A stretch of 64,000 nt of DNA from Rhodovibrio salinarum DSM 9154. GTDB taxonomy: Bacteria; Pseudomonadota; Alphaproteobacteria; Kiloniellales; Rhodovibrionaceae. The translations under genes were made by a program, and so were the position numbers. Where the stretch lies: contig NZ_KI911559.1 of assembly GCF_000515255.1 (NCBI RefSeq), forward strand, positions 2,925,660-2,989,659, in the 5' to 3' direction. Below are positions 42,504 through 50,922 of this stretch, piece by piece. Below the pieces are notes generated by a model. It saw only the letters and a program-made list of their open reading frames with translations, did no database searches and was not told the DNA's origin. Positions within the stretch are counted from its first letter, which is position 1, and each line of letters begins with the position of its first letter.

Positions 42504-43394
42504 TCAACCGCGCAACGCCGCCTGGGTGTCTTCCAGCAGCGACGCGGCGGCGACCGACAGCGACCGCCCGCGCGCGGTCAGCACACCGATCTCGCGTTCG
42601 ACCTGCGGCTCAATAAGCGGGCGCGCGTGCAGGCCATGCACCCGCATCAGCGGCAGGCAGGCCTCCGGCACCGCCGTCAAGCCGCGGCCCTGGGCCACCA
42701 AGGTCGCGGCCGTGGACAGCTGCTCCACCTCGATCACCGGGCGTACGCCGAGATCCGCCTCCGCCACCGCCCGGTCGAATGCCTTGCGCACGCTCGACGC
42801 CCGGCTGAGCGCGATGAAGGGATGCCGGATCAGGTCCCGCGCGGTGACCTGCGCTGTGTCCGCAACCGCATGTTCCGGCGGGTGCACGACCACAAATGAT
42901 TCGGTGAACAGCGGTTCGAACGCCACCTCGGGCTCGCGCTGCGGCCGTACCGATAGGCCAAAGTCGGCCCGCCCCTCGCGCACCAGCGCCAGAATGCGAT
43001 CGGCGATAACGTCGAACATCTCCACGTCGATACGCGGATACCGGGCGGAATAGGCAGCGAGCACAGCCGGCATCTTGCCGGCAGCGAGGCTTGGCAAGGC
43101 CCCCAGCGTCACTCGGCCCCGCTGCATCTCGAACAGACTGCGTACGTCCTCGACCGCGACGTCCCAGTCCGCCAGCAGCCGTGCGGCCGCGGGATAGAAG
43201 GCCGCGCCCTCGCGGGTCAGTTCGAAAGCGCGGCTGTCCCGGTCGATCAGCGGACCGCCCAGACGCTCTTCCAGGCTTTTGATCGCCAAACTAAGCGCCG
43301 GCTGCGACAGGTTGATGCGCTCCCCAGCGGCGCGGAAGGACCGCGTTTCGGCAACCGCGACGAAAGCCTGCATCTGCCGATGCGTGATGGTCAT
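42504..43394 (-). CDS. LysR-family transcriptional regulator
   Basis: This 296-residue regulator has an N-terminal winged helix-turn-helix (TITHRQMQAFVAVAETRSFRAAGERINLSQPALS in parts, residues 2-35) and a periplasmic-binding-protein-like effector domain. It diverges from the AtuA/TRAP operon with only 93 bp between starts. The classic arrangement suggests that it controls that operon in response to the substrate or an intermediate. Confidence 0.93.
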   Translation of the reverse strand: MTITHRQMQAFVAVAETRSFRAAGERINLSQPALSLAIKSLEERLGGPLIDRDSRAFELTREGAAFYPAAARLLADWDVAVEDVRSLFEMQRGRVTLGALPSLAAGKMPAVLAAYSARYPRIDVEMFDVIADRILALVREGRADFGLSVRPQREPEVAFEPLFTESFVVVHPPEHAVADTAQVTARDLIRHPFIALSRASSVRKAFDRAVAEADLGVRPVIEVEQLSTAATLVAQGRGLTAVPEACLPLMRVHGLHARPLIEPQVEREIGVLTARGRSLSVAAASLLEDTQAALRG

Positions 43395-43418
43395 TTGAAT
43401 AGCAAATCATTCCTTTGG

Positions 43419-43435
43419 TTGTTCAAATTTTACAA
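43419..43435. promoter_or_regulatory. Candidate LysR-type operator (T-N11-A)
   Basis: TTGT-N9-ACAA lies in the AT-rich 93-bp gap between the divergent LysR gene and the AtuA operon. It fits the T-N11-A dyad recognised by LysR proteins. A second smaller dyad, CAAA-N7-TTTG, lies about 17 bp closer to the regulator gene. Placement fits autoregulation plus operon control. Confidence 0.5.
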
Positions 43436-43487
43436 ATCGGAAGCCGCCTGTCGAGATAGCAATGGGGAGACATAAAGGGCCAAAACA

Positions 43488-44867
43488 ATGGCAAAACGCC
43501 TGTTGGTCGGATGCGGCGCTGGGTTTTCCGGCGACCGTACGGACGCAGCGGTCCCGGTGGTTCGGGAAATGCTGCATCGCCGCGAACCGGCCGTGCTGTT
43601 TTTCGAATGCTTGGGCGAACGCACGCTCGCGCTGGCGCACTTGCGTCGGCGCCAGGATTTGCGCGCCGGCCATGAACCGCTGCTGGAAGATATGCTGCAG
43701 CCGGTTCTGGGCGACTGCCTGGCCGGCGGGATCGCGATCGTCGGCAACTTCGGCGCTGCCAACCCGCGTGAGGCCGCCCGCCGGATCGCCCGCCTTGCCG
43801 ATGTGGCCGGCTTTTCCAATGCCCGGATCGCCGTTGTCGAGGGCGACGACGTCACCCACTTGGTGCGCGCCGGTGCGCTGGAAGCGTTGGGCATCGACCA
43901 AGGTCTGGATGACCGCCCGCTGATCTGCGCCAACGCGTACCTCGGTGCCGAGCCGATCGCCCGGGCACTCAGCGAAGGCGCCCAGGTGGTGGTGACCGGG
44001 CGCGTCGCCGACCCCGCCATGGTGGTCGGCCCTGCCGTCCAACACTTCGGGTGGTCCTGGAGCGATACCGACCGGATCGCAGCCGGCACGCTTGCCGGCC
44101 ACCTGCTGGAATGCGGGTCGCAGGTCAGCGGCGGCTATTTCGCCGATCCCGGGATGAAGGACGTCCCGGACCCGGCCAACATCGGCTTCCCGATCGCCGA
44201 GATTGCCGAGGACGGCGGCATCGTCATCACCAAGCCAGCCGACACCGGCGGCCTGGTGACGCCGGCGACCGTGAAGGAGCAACTGCTCTACGAAATCCAT
44301 GACCCGGCCGCCTACCTGACCCCCGACGTGGTACTCGACATCACGGGGGTGGATGTTACTCCGGTGGGCCTGGACCGTATTGCCGTAAGCGGCGCCTGCG
44401 GCCACCCACGGCCCGACCGGCTCAAGGTGACGGTAAGCGTCGAAGGCGGCTGGCTCGGCGAAGGCGAGATTTCCTATGCCGGCCCCAATGCCCGCGCCCG
44501 CGCCCAGTTGGCCATCGACATCCTCAAAGCCCGGGTGCCCGAAGGCTTGCGTGTGCGCGGCGACCTGATCGGCGTCACCAGCGTATTCGGCGCCGAAGAT
44601 GGCTCCACGAACACACCCGATACCGCGGCCGAGGACGTCCGCGCCCGGATCGCCGTGGAGGCGCCGACGCGGGAACTGGCGGAGCGTGCGGTCCGCGAAG
44701 TCACGGCGCTTTTGTGCTGTGGCCCGGCAGCCGGCGGCGGCGCCCGGACGCAGGTGCGCCAACGGGTCAATACCTGGTCGGCGACGGCGCCGCGAAGCGA
44801 GGTCGAATCCGGGGTCCAGGTGATCACGCAAGGAGCCCAACAATGGGCGGAGACGGTCGATGCCTGA
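43488..44867 (+). CDS. Acyclic terpene utilization AtuA-like protein (DUF1446)
   Basis: This 459-residue member of the AtuA/DUF1446 family starts LLVGCGAGFSGDRTDAAV and contains FFECLGERTLALAHLRR, VVTGRVADPAMVVGPAV and SGGYFADPGMKDVPD. AtuA is needed for growth on citronellol/geraniol in Pseudomonas, but family members occur in many unrelated catabolic operons and their reaction is not established. It overlaps the next gene by eight bases. Pairing with a TRAP system suggests an acidic substrate rather than a terpene. Confidence 0.85.
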   Translation: MAKRLLVGCGAGFSGDRTDAAVPVVREMLHRREPAVLFFECLGERTLALAHLRRRQDLRAGHEPLLEDMLQPVLGDCLAGGIAIVGNFGAANPREAARRIARLADVAGFSNARIAVVEGDDVTHLVRAGALEALGIDQGLDDRPLICANAYLGAEPIARALSEGAQVVVTGRVADPAMVVGPAVQHFGWSWSDTDRIAAGTLAGHLLECGSQVSGGYFADPGMKDVPDPANIGFPIAEIAEDGGIVITKPADTGGLVTPATVKEQLLYEIHDPAAYLTPDVVLDITGVDVTPVGLDRIAVSGACGHPRPDRLKVTVSVEGGWLGEGEISYAGPNARARAQLAIDILKARVPEGLRVRGDLIGVTSVFGAEDGSTNTPDTAAEDVRARIAVEAPTRELAERAVREVTALLCCGPAAGGGARTQVRQRVNTWSATAPRSEVESGVQVITQGAQQWAETVDA

Positions 44868-45219
44868 AATCGCACTACACCGCTTGGCGCACGGACGCGC
44901 CGGCGACAAGGGCAACCGCCTCAACGTCAGCGTGATCGCCTATGATCCCGCCAACTACGAGCTGCTGCGCGCGCAGGTGACGGCCGAACGGGTGCGTACG
45001 GCCTTCGCCGATCGCCGGCCGTCGCAGGTGCAGCGTTACGAACTGCCGCATCTCGCGGCCCTGAACTTCGTGCTCGACGATGTCCTGGAAGGCGGCGTGA
45101 ACCGCAGCCTGAACCTGGACACCCATGGCAAGACGCTATCGTTCCGCGTGCTTGCCTTAACCATCGATGTCCCAAACGAACATCGTACAACCAAGAACGA
45201 TTCTGGAGGTAATTCATGA
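44860..45219 (+). CDS. AtuA C-terminal-like (ferredoxin-fold) protein
   Basis: This 119-residue protein starts LHRLAHGRAGDKGNRLNVSVIAY, the signature of the small domain that is fused to AtuA in some species and separate in others. It overlaps both neighbours (8 bp with the AtuA-like gene and an ATGA with the TRAP receptor gene), so all are translated together. It probably forms a two-subunit enzyme with the AtuA-like protein, which is inferred from fusions. Confidence 0.82.
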   Translation: MPEIALHRLAHGRAGDKGNRLNVSVIAYDPANYELLRAQVTAERVRTAFADRRPSQVQRYELPHLAALNFVLDDVLEGGVNRSLNLDTHGKTLSFRVLALTIDVPNEHRTTKNDSGGNS

Positions 45220-46187
45220 AGCGCACGATGCTCGCCGCCACGGCGGCAGCCGCCATCGCCTTCACCGGGGCGGCGGCACAGGCCCAAGACGACCAGCAGT
45301 TGCTGATTGGGTCGACCTCGTCCTCGTCCAGCCACTATGGCTACTTCGTCGCCGCCACCCAGCTGATCAACGAGAACGTCGACGGCGTCTCCGCCTCCGT
45401 CGTCGAGACGGGCGCCACGGTCGACAACCTGCGACGCATTTCCCGCGGTCAGGTCGACCTCGGCCTGGTCACCACGAACATCGGCTACCAAGCCTACGCC
45501 GGCACCAATAAGTTCGAGGGCCGGCCGGTCGATACCCGTCTGCTCTGGGTCTACGCGGTCGCGCCGCAGAACGTCGTGGTCCGGAAGGACTCCGGGCTGG
45601 ACGGACTTGCGGATCTTGAGGGCGTGCGCTTCAACCCGGGCATCCGCGGCTCCGCCACCGAGGCGACCTCGGAAGCCGTGCTCGAAACGCTGGGCATCCA
45701 GCCGGACTACGTGCGCGGGTCGACCTCCGACATCGTGGCCTCGATCAAGGACGGCCGGCTTGCCGGCTACGTCAAGTCTGGCGTTGGCGACAAGCTTGAC
45801 GGATCCTCGCTGGACATCGCGACCTTCACCGACATCGAGGTGCTCGGCCTGAGCGACGCGCAGAAGGAAACGCTGCGTGAGGAGATGCCGGACGTTTCGC
45901 TGGTGAGCGTACCGAAGGGCGCAGGCCCGGACATCGGCGCGTTCGACACTTGGGCGTTCGGCGTCGGTGTGGTCGCGCGAACCGATCTGGACCCGGAGGT
46001 CGCCTATCAGATCACCAAGGCGATCAACGAACACGTGCCGCAGCAGGCCAGCGCCTTCGCTTCGCTGAAGGGCAAGGACATCGGTGAGATGACGATGCCG
46101 CTGGCGACCGTGCCGCTGCACCCCGGCGCGATCCGCTACTACGAGGAAGCCGGCTACGATATCCCCAGCAAGGCCCGGCCTGAGTAG
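45216..46187 (+). CDS. TAXI-family TRAP transporter substrate-binding protein
   Basis: This 323-residue periplasmic receptor has a signal peptide (KRTMLAATAAAAIAFTGAAA, cut near AQA-QD). The TAXI-type fold signatures are IGSTSSSSSHYGYFVAA, a GATVDNLRRISRGQVDLGLV segment, and GVRFNPGIRGSATEATSEAVL. TAXI receptors bind carboxylates such as glutamate or 2-oxoglutarate. The ligand here is unknown. The ATG overlaps the previous stop, and an eight-base gap leads to the permease. Confidence 0.92.
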   Translation: MKRTMLAATAAAAIAFTGAAAQAQDDQQLLIGSTSSSSSHYGYFVAATQLINENVDGVSASVVETGATVDNLRRISRGQVDLGLVTTNIGYQAYAGTNKFEGRPVDTRLLWVYAVAPQNVVVRKDSGLDGLADLEGVRFNPGIRGSATEATSEAVLETLGIQPDYVRGSTSDIVASIKDGRLAGYVKSGVGDKLDGSSLDIATFTDIEVLGLSDAQKETLREEMPDVSLVSVPKGAGPDIGAFDTWAFGVGVVARTDLDPEVAYQITKAINEHVPQQASAFASLKGKDIGEMTMPLATVPLHPGAIRYYEEAGYDIPSKARPE

Positions 46188-46195
46188 CCATCCGC

Positions 46196-48109
46196 ATGCA
46201 GGATCTTCGGACCAAAGCCTCCGTGGCGCTGGCTGCGCTGCTCGCCGCCTTCGTGATCTATACGTCGGCGCTGGGGCCATACGAAAGCCTTGTACAACGG
46301 GCGGTGTTCCTGGCGCTCACGGTGTGCCTTGGTCTGACGCTCTACCCGCTCTGGTCCGGCAGCCGGTGGCGCCCGGTCGGGCTCACGCTCGACGTCGCCG
46401 CCGCGCTGGGGACTGTGGGCTCCTGCGGCTACATCGTTCTCAACTACGAACGAATCATGGGCGCCCTGCCCTGGGCTCAGCCCTACGACATGGCCATGAC
46501 GGCGCTGCTGGTCGTGGTCATTCTGGAGCTCTCGCGCCGCGCCATCGGGCTGATCTTTCCCTGCCTCGTCCTGGTCGGACTGGGCTACGCGCTCCTCGGG
46601 CAGCACCTCCCCGGCGTGCTGGGACACCGGGGTTTCGGTCCGGCGTTCGTGACCGAGACGCTGTTTCTCGGGGATCTCGGCATCTGGGGATTGCTGCTTG
46701 GCGTTGCCGCCACCACGATCGCCGCGTTCGTCGTCTTCGGCACCCTGATCCTCAACACTGGCGGTGGGCAGACCTTCATCGATCTGGCGATGCGCCTGGG
46801 CGGTCGCAGCCCGGGCGGGGCCGCCAAGATCGCGGCGATCGCCTCGGCCCTGTTCGGCATGCTGAGCGGCAGCGCCGTTGCGAACACCGCGACCACCGGC
46901 AACTTCACCATCCCGATGATGAAGCGGTTGCGCTATCCCGCCCCCCTGTCCGGCGCCGTCGAGGCGGTGGCCTCGACCGGCGGTCAGATCACCCCGCCGG
47001 TCCTGGGCGCCGCCGCCTTCGTGATGGCCGAGATTCTCGGCGTTAGCTACACGGTGATCGTCGTCGCCGCGCTATTGCCGGCAATCCTGTTCTTCGCCGG
47101 GATGTTCCTGACTATCCATGTGACCGCCGTGCGCCAGGACCTCGGTCTGGTGCCGGAATCCGAGATGCCGAGCTGGGCCGACGTCGTGCGGCCGCACCGT
47201 TTGGTGCCGGTACTGGCAGCCGTGGGCGGTCTCACCTTCGGCGTGCTCACCGGCCATTCCATCCAGACCTCCGCGTTCTACGGCATCGCCGGTCTGACCG
47301 TCGCGTTCCTGCTGTTCGCGGCGATTGCGCGCCGGCCGCTGCGCGAAGTCGGCGACCAACTGGGACGTGGGCTGGTCGACGGCGGACGCGGTCTTGTGAT
47401 CATCGGCGTGCTACTCGCCGGGGCGCAGATTCTGGTATCGATGATCAACCTGACCGGTGTTGGCGTGGCGATCTCCAGCGCCGTGGCCGGCGTGGCTGGC
47501 GGCCATATCCTGCTGTTGGCGCTGATCGTGGCGGTGGTCTGCCTGATCATGGGCATGGGCATTCCCACGACGGCGGCCTACGTGCTGGTCGCCGCGGTGA
47601 TGGCGCCCGCTCTGATCGAAGCTGGCGTCGCGGACATCACGGCGCACATGTTCGTGTTCTACTTCGCGACCCTATCGGTGATCACGCCGCCCGTCTGCGT
47701 GGGGGTGTTCGTCGCCGCCGGCATCGCGCGGGCGCCCTGGGGTCAGGTCGCCCGCGAGGCCTTGCGCCTGGCGAGCGTCGCCTACGTGATCCCCTTCCTC
47801 TTCATCGTGTATCCCGGCACGCTGGCCGACGGCGGTCCCCTGGCGATCCTGCACGCCGCCCTCAGTGGCTGCATCTTCGTGGGCGCCTCCGCCATGCTGT
47901 TCGGCGGCCAGCGCGTGACCGGACAGCGGTGGCTGGACCGCACGCTCTGCGCTCTGACGGCGGTAATGGCATTGGTGCACGCCTGGTACGCCACCGCCCT
48001 GGCCGTCGTGCTCATGGCGGGGCTGCTCGGGATGATCGTCTTGCGACGGCATCGAGCGGACCTTGACGGCACTCGGGAGCCCAGCCGCGGCGCACCGGAA
48101 GCCCGTTAA
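46196..48109 (+). CDS. Fused TRAP transporter permease (4TM/12TM)
   Basis: This 637-residue inner-membrane permease fuses the small (DctQ-like) and large (DctM-like) TRAP subunits, as is usual for TAXI systems. The first 150 residues hold about four helices. The DctM part has GSAVANTATTGNFTIPMM, STGGQITPPVLGAAAFVMAE (in parts) and MGMGIPTTAAYVLVAAVMAP, all TRAP hallmarks. It imports the receptor's ligand using a sodium gradient. It ends the operon and is followed by a strong hairpin. Confidence 0.95.
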   Translation: MQDLRTKASVALAALLAAFVIYTSALGPYESLVQRAVFLALTVCLGLTLYPLWSGSRWRPVGLTLDVAAALGTVGSCGYIVLNYERIMGALPWAQPYDMAMTALLVVVILELSRRAIGLIFPCLVLVGLGYALLGQHLPGVLGHRGFGPAFVTETLFLGDLGIWGLLLGVAATTIAAFVVFGTLILNTGGGQTFIDLAMRLGGRSPGGAAKIAAIASALFGMLSGSAVANTATTGNFTIPMMKRLRYPAPLSGAVEAVASTGGQITPPVLGAAAFVMAEILGVSYTVIVVAALLPAILFFAGMFLTIHVTAVRQDLGLVPESEMPSWADVVRPHRLVPVLAAVGGLTFGVLTGHSIQTSAFYGIAGLTVAFLLFAAIARRPLREVGDQLGRGLVDGGRGLVIIGVLLAGAQILVSMINLTGVGVAISSAVAGVAGGHILLLALIVAVVCLIMGMGIPTTAAYVLVAAVMAPALIEAGVADITAHMFVFYFATLSVITPPVCVGVFVAAGIARAPWGQVAREALRLASVAYVIPFLFIVYPGTLADGGPLAILHAALSGCIFVGASAMLFGGQRVTGQRWLDRTLCALTAVMALVHAWYATALAVVLMAGLLGMIVLRRHRADLDGTREPSRGAPEAR

Positions 48110-48138
48110 GACAGAGATAGGCCGTCGTTTGGAATCAA

Positions 48139-48173
48139 TTGGGGCGGCCCGGGTCATATCCGGGCCGCCCCAA
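48139..48173 (+). terminator. Strong hairpin terminator after the TRAP operon
   Basis: TTGGGGCGGCCCGG and CCGGGCCGCCCCAA form a perfect 14-bp stem with a 7-base loop, 30 bp past the permease stop. No T-run follows, so it may stop transcription only partly or act from both sides between the converging TRAP and DUF6746 genes. Confidence 0.65.
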
Positions 48174-48220
48174 CAGGCCGCCGATCGACGGCAAGATCCT
48201 TCTCTCCGGACAGCTTTCCG

Positions 48221-48601
48221 TTAGTTCTGTCCCAGGATCATGTTCGTGTTCTCAAGGTAAGTCTCGGCGTTGTCCTTGACCGCCTTTTCGTTACGCTTCT
48301 CGCTGGCAAGATGCATGCCCTCGAGGACGCTGGCGATGTTCTTCAGATCCTTGTCCACGCGCTGCAGGGCGTTCTCCAGCGTGTAGCTAAGCTGGTGGAT
48401 CTTCTCCATATTCTCGACGGTCATCTCCTGGGAGAGAAGCTCGTCGAGTTTCTGATTGTATTCGCGCAGATTCTTGACCGCGACCTCAAGGTTCGGGGCC
48501 GGCTTGGCCTTATAGTGCTGCACTTGGCCATCGCTATCCGCCAGGGCGGGACCACCCGCGAGCAGACCAAGGGACAAGACGGCGGCTGCAAGTCGCTTCA
48601 T
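48221..48601 (-). CDS. DUF6746-family periplasmic protein
   Basis: This 126-residue protein has a signal peptide (MKRLAAAVLSLGLLAGGPALA). A helical, charged mature part follows: NLEVAVKNLREYNQKLDELL, MEKIHQLSYTLENALQRVDKDL. It resembles the DUF6746 family, which has no known role. The helix pattern suggests a small coiled-coil or four-helix bundle. It lies 79 bp downstream of pseudoazurin on the same strand and may share its transcript. Confidence 0.75.
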   Translation of the reverse strand: MKRLAAAVLSLGLLAGGPALADSDGQVQHYKAKPAPNLEVAVKNLREYNQKLDELLSQEMTVENMEKIHQLSYTLENALQRVDKDLKNIASVLEGMHLASEKRNEKAVKDNAETYLENTNMILGQN

Positions 48602-48680
48602 GATGATGGCTCTCTGTGGTTTGTGAGACGGTATCTCGCCCTCGCAGAAAGATTGAGCACGAGAGGCGCTGGGCGTGCGG

Positions 48681-49133
48681 TTACGACCCTTCGGCGGCCA
48701 GCAGCGGTTTCAGACGCTTGCGCGCAAGATTGGGGAGATCCGAAACCTTCTTGCGCACCTCATCGAGGTTCTTCGAGGCATCGCCGACCTTCACCACGCC
48801 GACCATCCCGGAATAGACGTGCGGCAGGCACTTGTAGACGTAAGTCCCCTCGACCTCGAACGTGACCTCGAATTCTTCGTTGATCTGGCCCCCGAAACCC
48901 TCGGCTTCTTTAGGGATCATGCCGTCAACGCTCTGCGCATTGTGGCCCTTGTCGACCACCGTGAAATGGACCGTATCCCCCGGCTCGATCGAGACCGACG
49001 CAGGCTCGTAGGCCATGAAGTCACCCGTTTCGCTCTTGTTGAGCATCTTGACCTCAATCGTCTCGGCCGCGGCCGGAGCAGCAACCAGCCCCACCAACAT
49101 GGCAGTAGCCAACAGCGTGTTTTTAATCGGCAT
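48681..49133 (-). CDS. Pseudoazurin (type 1 blue copper protein)
   Basis: This 150-residue periplasmic electron carrier is known in the family to donate electrons to nitrite or nitrous-oxide reductase or to cytochrome peroxidase. Signal peptide cleavage is at AAA-ETIEV (residue 23). The copper ligands are all present: His64 (DKGHNAQSV), Cys102, His105 and Met110 (CLPHVYSGM). The C-terminal helices are typical. I start at the ATG at 49133, since the longer open frame has no signal peptide. No denitrification gene is in the window, so its partner is unknown. Confidence 0.93.
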   Translation of the reverse strand: MPIKNTLLATAMLVGLVAAPAAAETIEVKMLNKSETGDFMAYEPASVSIEPGDTVHFTVVDKGHNAQSVDGMIPKEAEGFGGQINEEFEVTFEVEGTYVYKCLPHVYSGMVGVVKVGDASKNLDEVRKKVSDLPNLARKRLKPLLAAEGS

Positions 49134-49230
49134 TTGACCTCCCAAAGGACGTATTAACCGGCACGAACGCTTGCCAGAACTCGACGTGATCTGTTCGAGC
49201 CTGAGCGGATGTGCCGTGTCGGATGTGTTT

Positions 49231-49258
49231 AAATGCAACTGCACCTCATATGCAATAA
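49231..49258 (-). promoter_or_regulatory. Operator-like 28-bp element upstream of pseudoazurin
   Basis: Read on the minus strand, the core is TGCATATG-N5-CAGTTGCA, an imperfect dyad preceded by TTAT and followed by TTT. Its near edge is 97 bp before the pseudoazurin ATG. It matches the element at 49486-49513 in 25 of 28 bases in the same orientation relative to its gene. It is probably a repressor or activator site shared by both genes. Confidence 0.65.
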
Positions 49259-49485
49259 CAATACGCCGCCAGCGATACCTTGTCGCGGCACGCGATAACG
49301 GACCCCGCACACCCGCAGCACCACACGCTATATCGGCAGGCAGCCTCCCCTAGGTTTGGGAACGGGCCCCTGCGCTCTGCCCTCGCCGTCGTGTCGACGG
49401 TCTCCACGGGCGCGAGGATCGAACGAGAAGGACCGGCGCCAAAGCCCCATCCTCAGCTGCGTCCGATCACCGCAGTACGCCCTAC

Positions 49486-49513
49486 TTATTGCAAATGAGT
49501 TGCAGTTGCATTC
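49486..49513 (+). promoter_or_regulatory. Operator-like 28-bp element upstream of the porin
   Basis: The core is TGCAAATG-N5-CAGTTGCA (49490-49510), a 21-bp dyad with eight of ten outer base pairs complementary. The near edge is 61 bp before the porin ATG. It is a near copy of the element at 49231-49258. The remainder of the 441-bp divergent region (49134-49574) holds no convincing gene. Confidence 0.65.
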
Positions 49514-49574
49514 CTATCGCACCGGGATCCCCTCCGGACTCATGCGCCGGCACGCTAGGTATGAGGAGATATCA

Positions 49575-50687
49575 ATGCCTGCATTCAGAGTTTCGAAAGC
49601 CGCCGTCACGGCCTTGCTCGCCGCCAGCGTCTATCCAATAGCTGGCCATGCCGAAGAAGATACGATCTTCCCACGCGTCGACGTTGAAATACCGATGGAG
49701 CTGGAGAACGACTATACCGCCTCATCAGAAGATGAAGACGCGGAAATAAACGATCTCTTCGCGACGATCGAGCCCGGCATCAGCGTTCGGTTTACAAAGG
49801 AGCTATCGATCGAAAGCTCCTTGGTTTTCGAGCCGGTTCAGGACCCGGATGCAGGTGACGATCGCTTCCTTGAAGATCATGGCCTTTATGCGGAGGAAAT
49901 CTTCGTCAACTACGAAACCGAACGGTTTGCCGCCTATGCCGGTAAATTCAATCCGACCTTCGGGACCGCCTGGGATATCGCCCCCGGCATCTTCGGTACC
50001 GACCTTGCTGAAGATTACGAGATCACCGAGCGCATCGGCGCCGGTGGGGCCATCAAGTTCGGTGGTGACGGGTTCGGGGCCGGCGATTTCGGCGAACACC
50101 GACTCGCCCTGAACGGCTTCTTCGCGGATACCACCGCGCTCAGCGATTCCCTCATTACCAGCCGGGGCGAACTCGATCTGGACGATGGCGGCCCCAGCAA
50201 CACGGAAGATCTGTCGTCCATGTCCGCCACCCTGGATGGCGGCAACATGCCGGGAGTGCCCGTCAACTACCATCTGGGCGTTCAGTTCCAGGAAGGCGGC
50301 CGCGGAACGCCGGAAGACCAGACCGGCTACGTCGTGGGCCTCAACGGCAGCTACCCCCTGACCCCCACCATTACGCTCGAACCGATGGTGGAAAACGCTT
50401 ACTTCGAGGACTTCGGCGGCGTCCAGGAAAACCGCAACTACCTAACCGGCGGCGCTTCCCTGCTCTACGGCCCATGGAATGCCGCTGTTTCCTATACCAA
50501 TCGGCACGTCGACCCAGAAGGCGAGGACTCGTTCAGCGACGATCAGGTGCAGGTTTCCGCAGGCTATGCGTTCGCAAATGGCCTGACCCTCGATGCCGGC
50601 TACAAATACACCGAAGATGCAGGTACGCACGCGCATGTCATCGGCGCGCTACTCACCTATAACTTCGCGTTCTCCTACCCGAACTGA
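49575..50687 (+). CDS. Outer-membrane beta-barrel porin-like protein
   Basis: This 370-residue protein has a signal peptide (MPAFRVSKAAVTALLAASVY, cut near GHA-EED). An acidic barrel with alternating strands follows, for example ISVRFTKELSIESSLVFEP, GYVVGLNGSYPLTPTITLEP and ASLLYGPWNAAVSYTNRHV, ending in a strand ALLTYNFAFSYPN. The EEIFVNYETERFAAYAGKFNP segment is common in proteins annotated as alphaproteobacterial porins. I start at the ATG at 49575 because GAGGAG precedes it and the signal peptide begins there. The frame is open back to 49356. Substrate unknown. Confidence 0.85.
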   Translation: MPAFRVSKAAVTALLAASVYPIAGHAEEDTIFPRVDVEIPMELENDYTASSEDEDAEINDLFATIEPGISVRFTKELSIESSLVFEPVQDPDAGDDRFLEDHGLYAEEIFVNYETERFAAYAGKFNPTFGTAWDIAPGIFGTDLAEDYEITERIGAGGAIKFGGDGFGAGDFGEHRLALNGFFADTTALSDSLITSRGELDLDDGGPSNTEDLSSMSATLDGGNMPGVPVNYHLGVQFQEGGRGTPEDQTGYVVGLNGSYPLTPTITLEPMVENAYFEDFGGVQENRNYLTGGASLLYGPWNAAVSYTNRHVDPEGEDSFSDDQVQVSAGYAFANGLTLDAGYKYTEDAGTHAHVIGALLTYNFAFSYPN

Positions 50688-50711
50688 AGCTGTGTAGGCC
50701 GAGCGCACTTG

Positions 50712-50749
50712 GGCGGACGAGCCGGACACCTGCAACCGGCTCGTCCGCC
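50712..50749 (+). terminator. Hairpin after the porin gene
   Basis: GGCGGACGAGCCGG and CCGGCTCGTCCGCC form a perfect 14-bp stem with a 10-base loop, 25 bp past the porin stop. There is only a weak T-rich stretch (GATTTGTT) further on. Confidence 0.6.
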
Positions 50750-50862
50750 AGCGCACGCGGTTGATTTGTTAAAAGTGGGTCACGAGACCCGGACGCTGTC
50801 CCCTCATCGCCCGGGATGTTTACCGCGCCAAGCGTCTGAAGACGGCAACACTACACACACAG

Positions 50863-50894
50863 AAAACCGGGCGGAATGTCGCCATTCCGCCCGG
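50863..50894 (-). terminator. Rho-independent terminator of the four-cysteine gene
   Basis: Read on the minus strand, CCGGGCGGAATG pairs perfectly with CATTCCGCCCGG (12 bp) around a 4-base loop, and TTTTCTG follows. It lies 29 bp past the stop of the small gene at 50923-51087. This supports that gene being real and transcribed leftward. Confidence 0.88.
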
Positions 50895-50922
50895 CCAAAG
50901 CAGGATTCGTGCTTTGTCGTCG

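Noticed and set aside
49134-49230. Longer pseudoazurin start at 49310
   Set aside because: The added residues lack a signal peptide and cover the operator element. The ATG at 49133 gives a perfect export signal.
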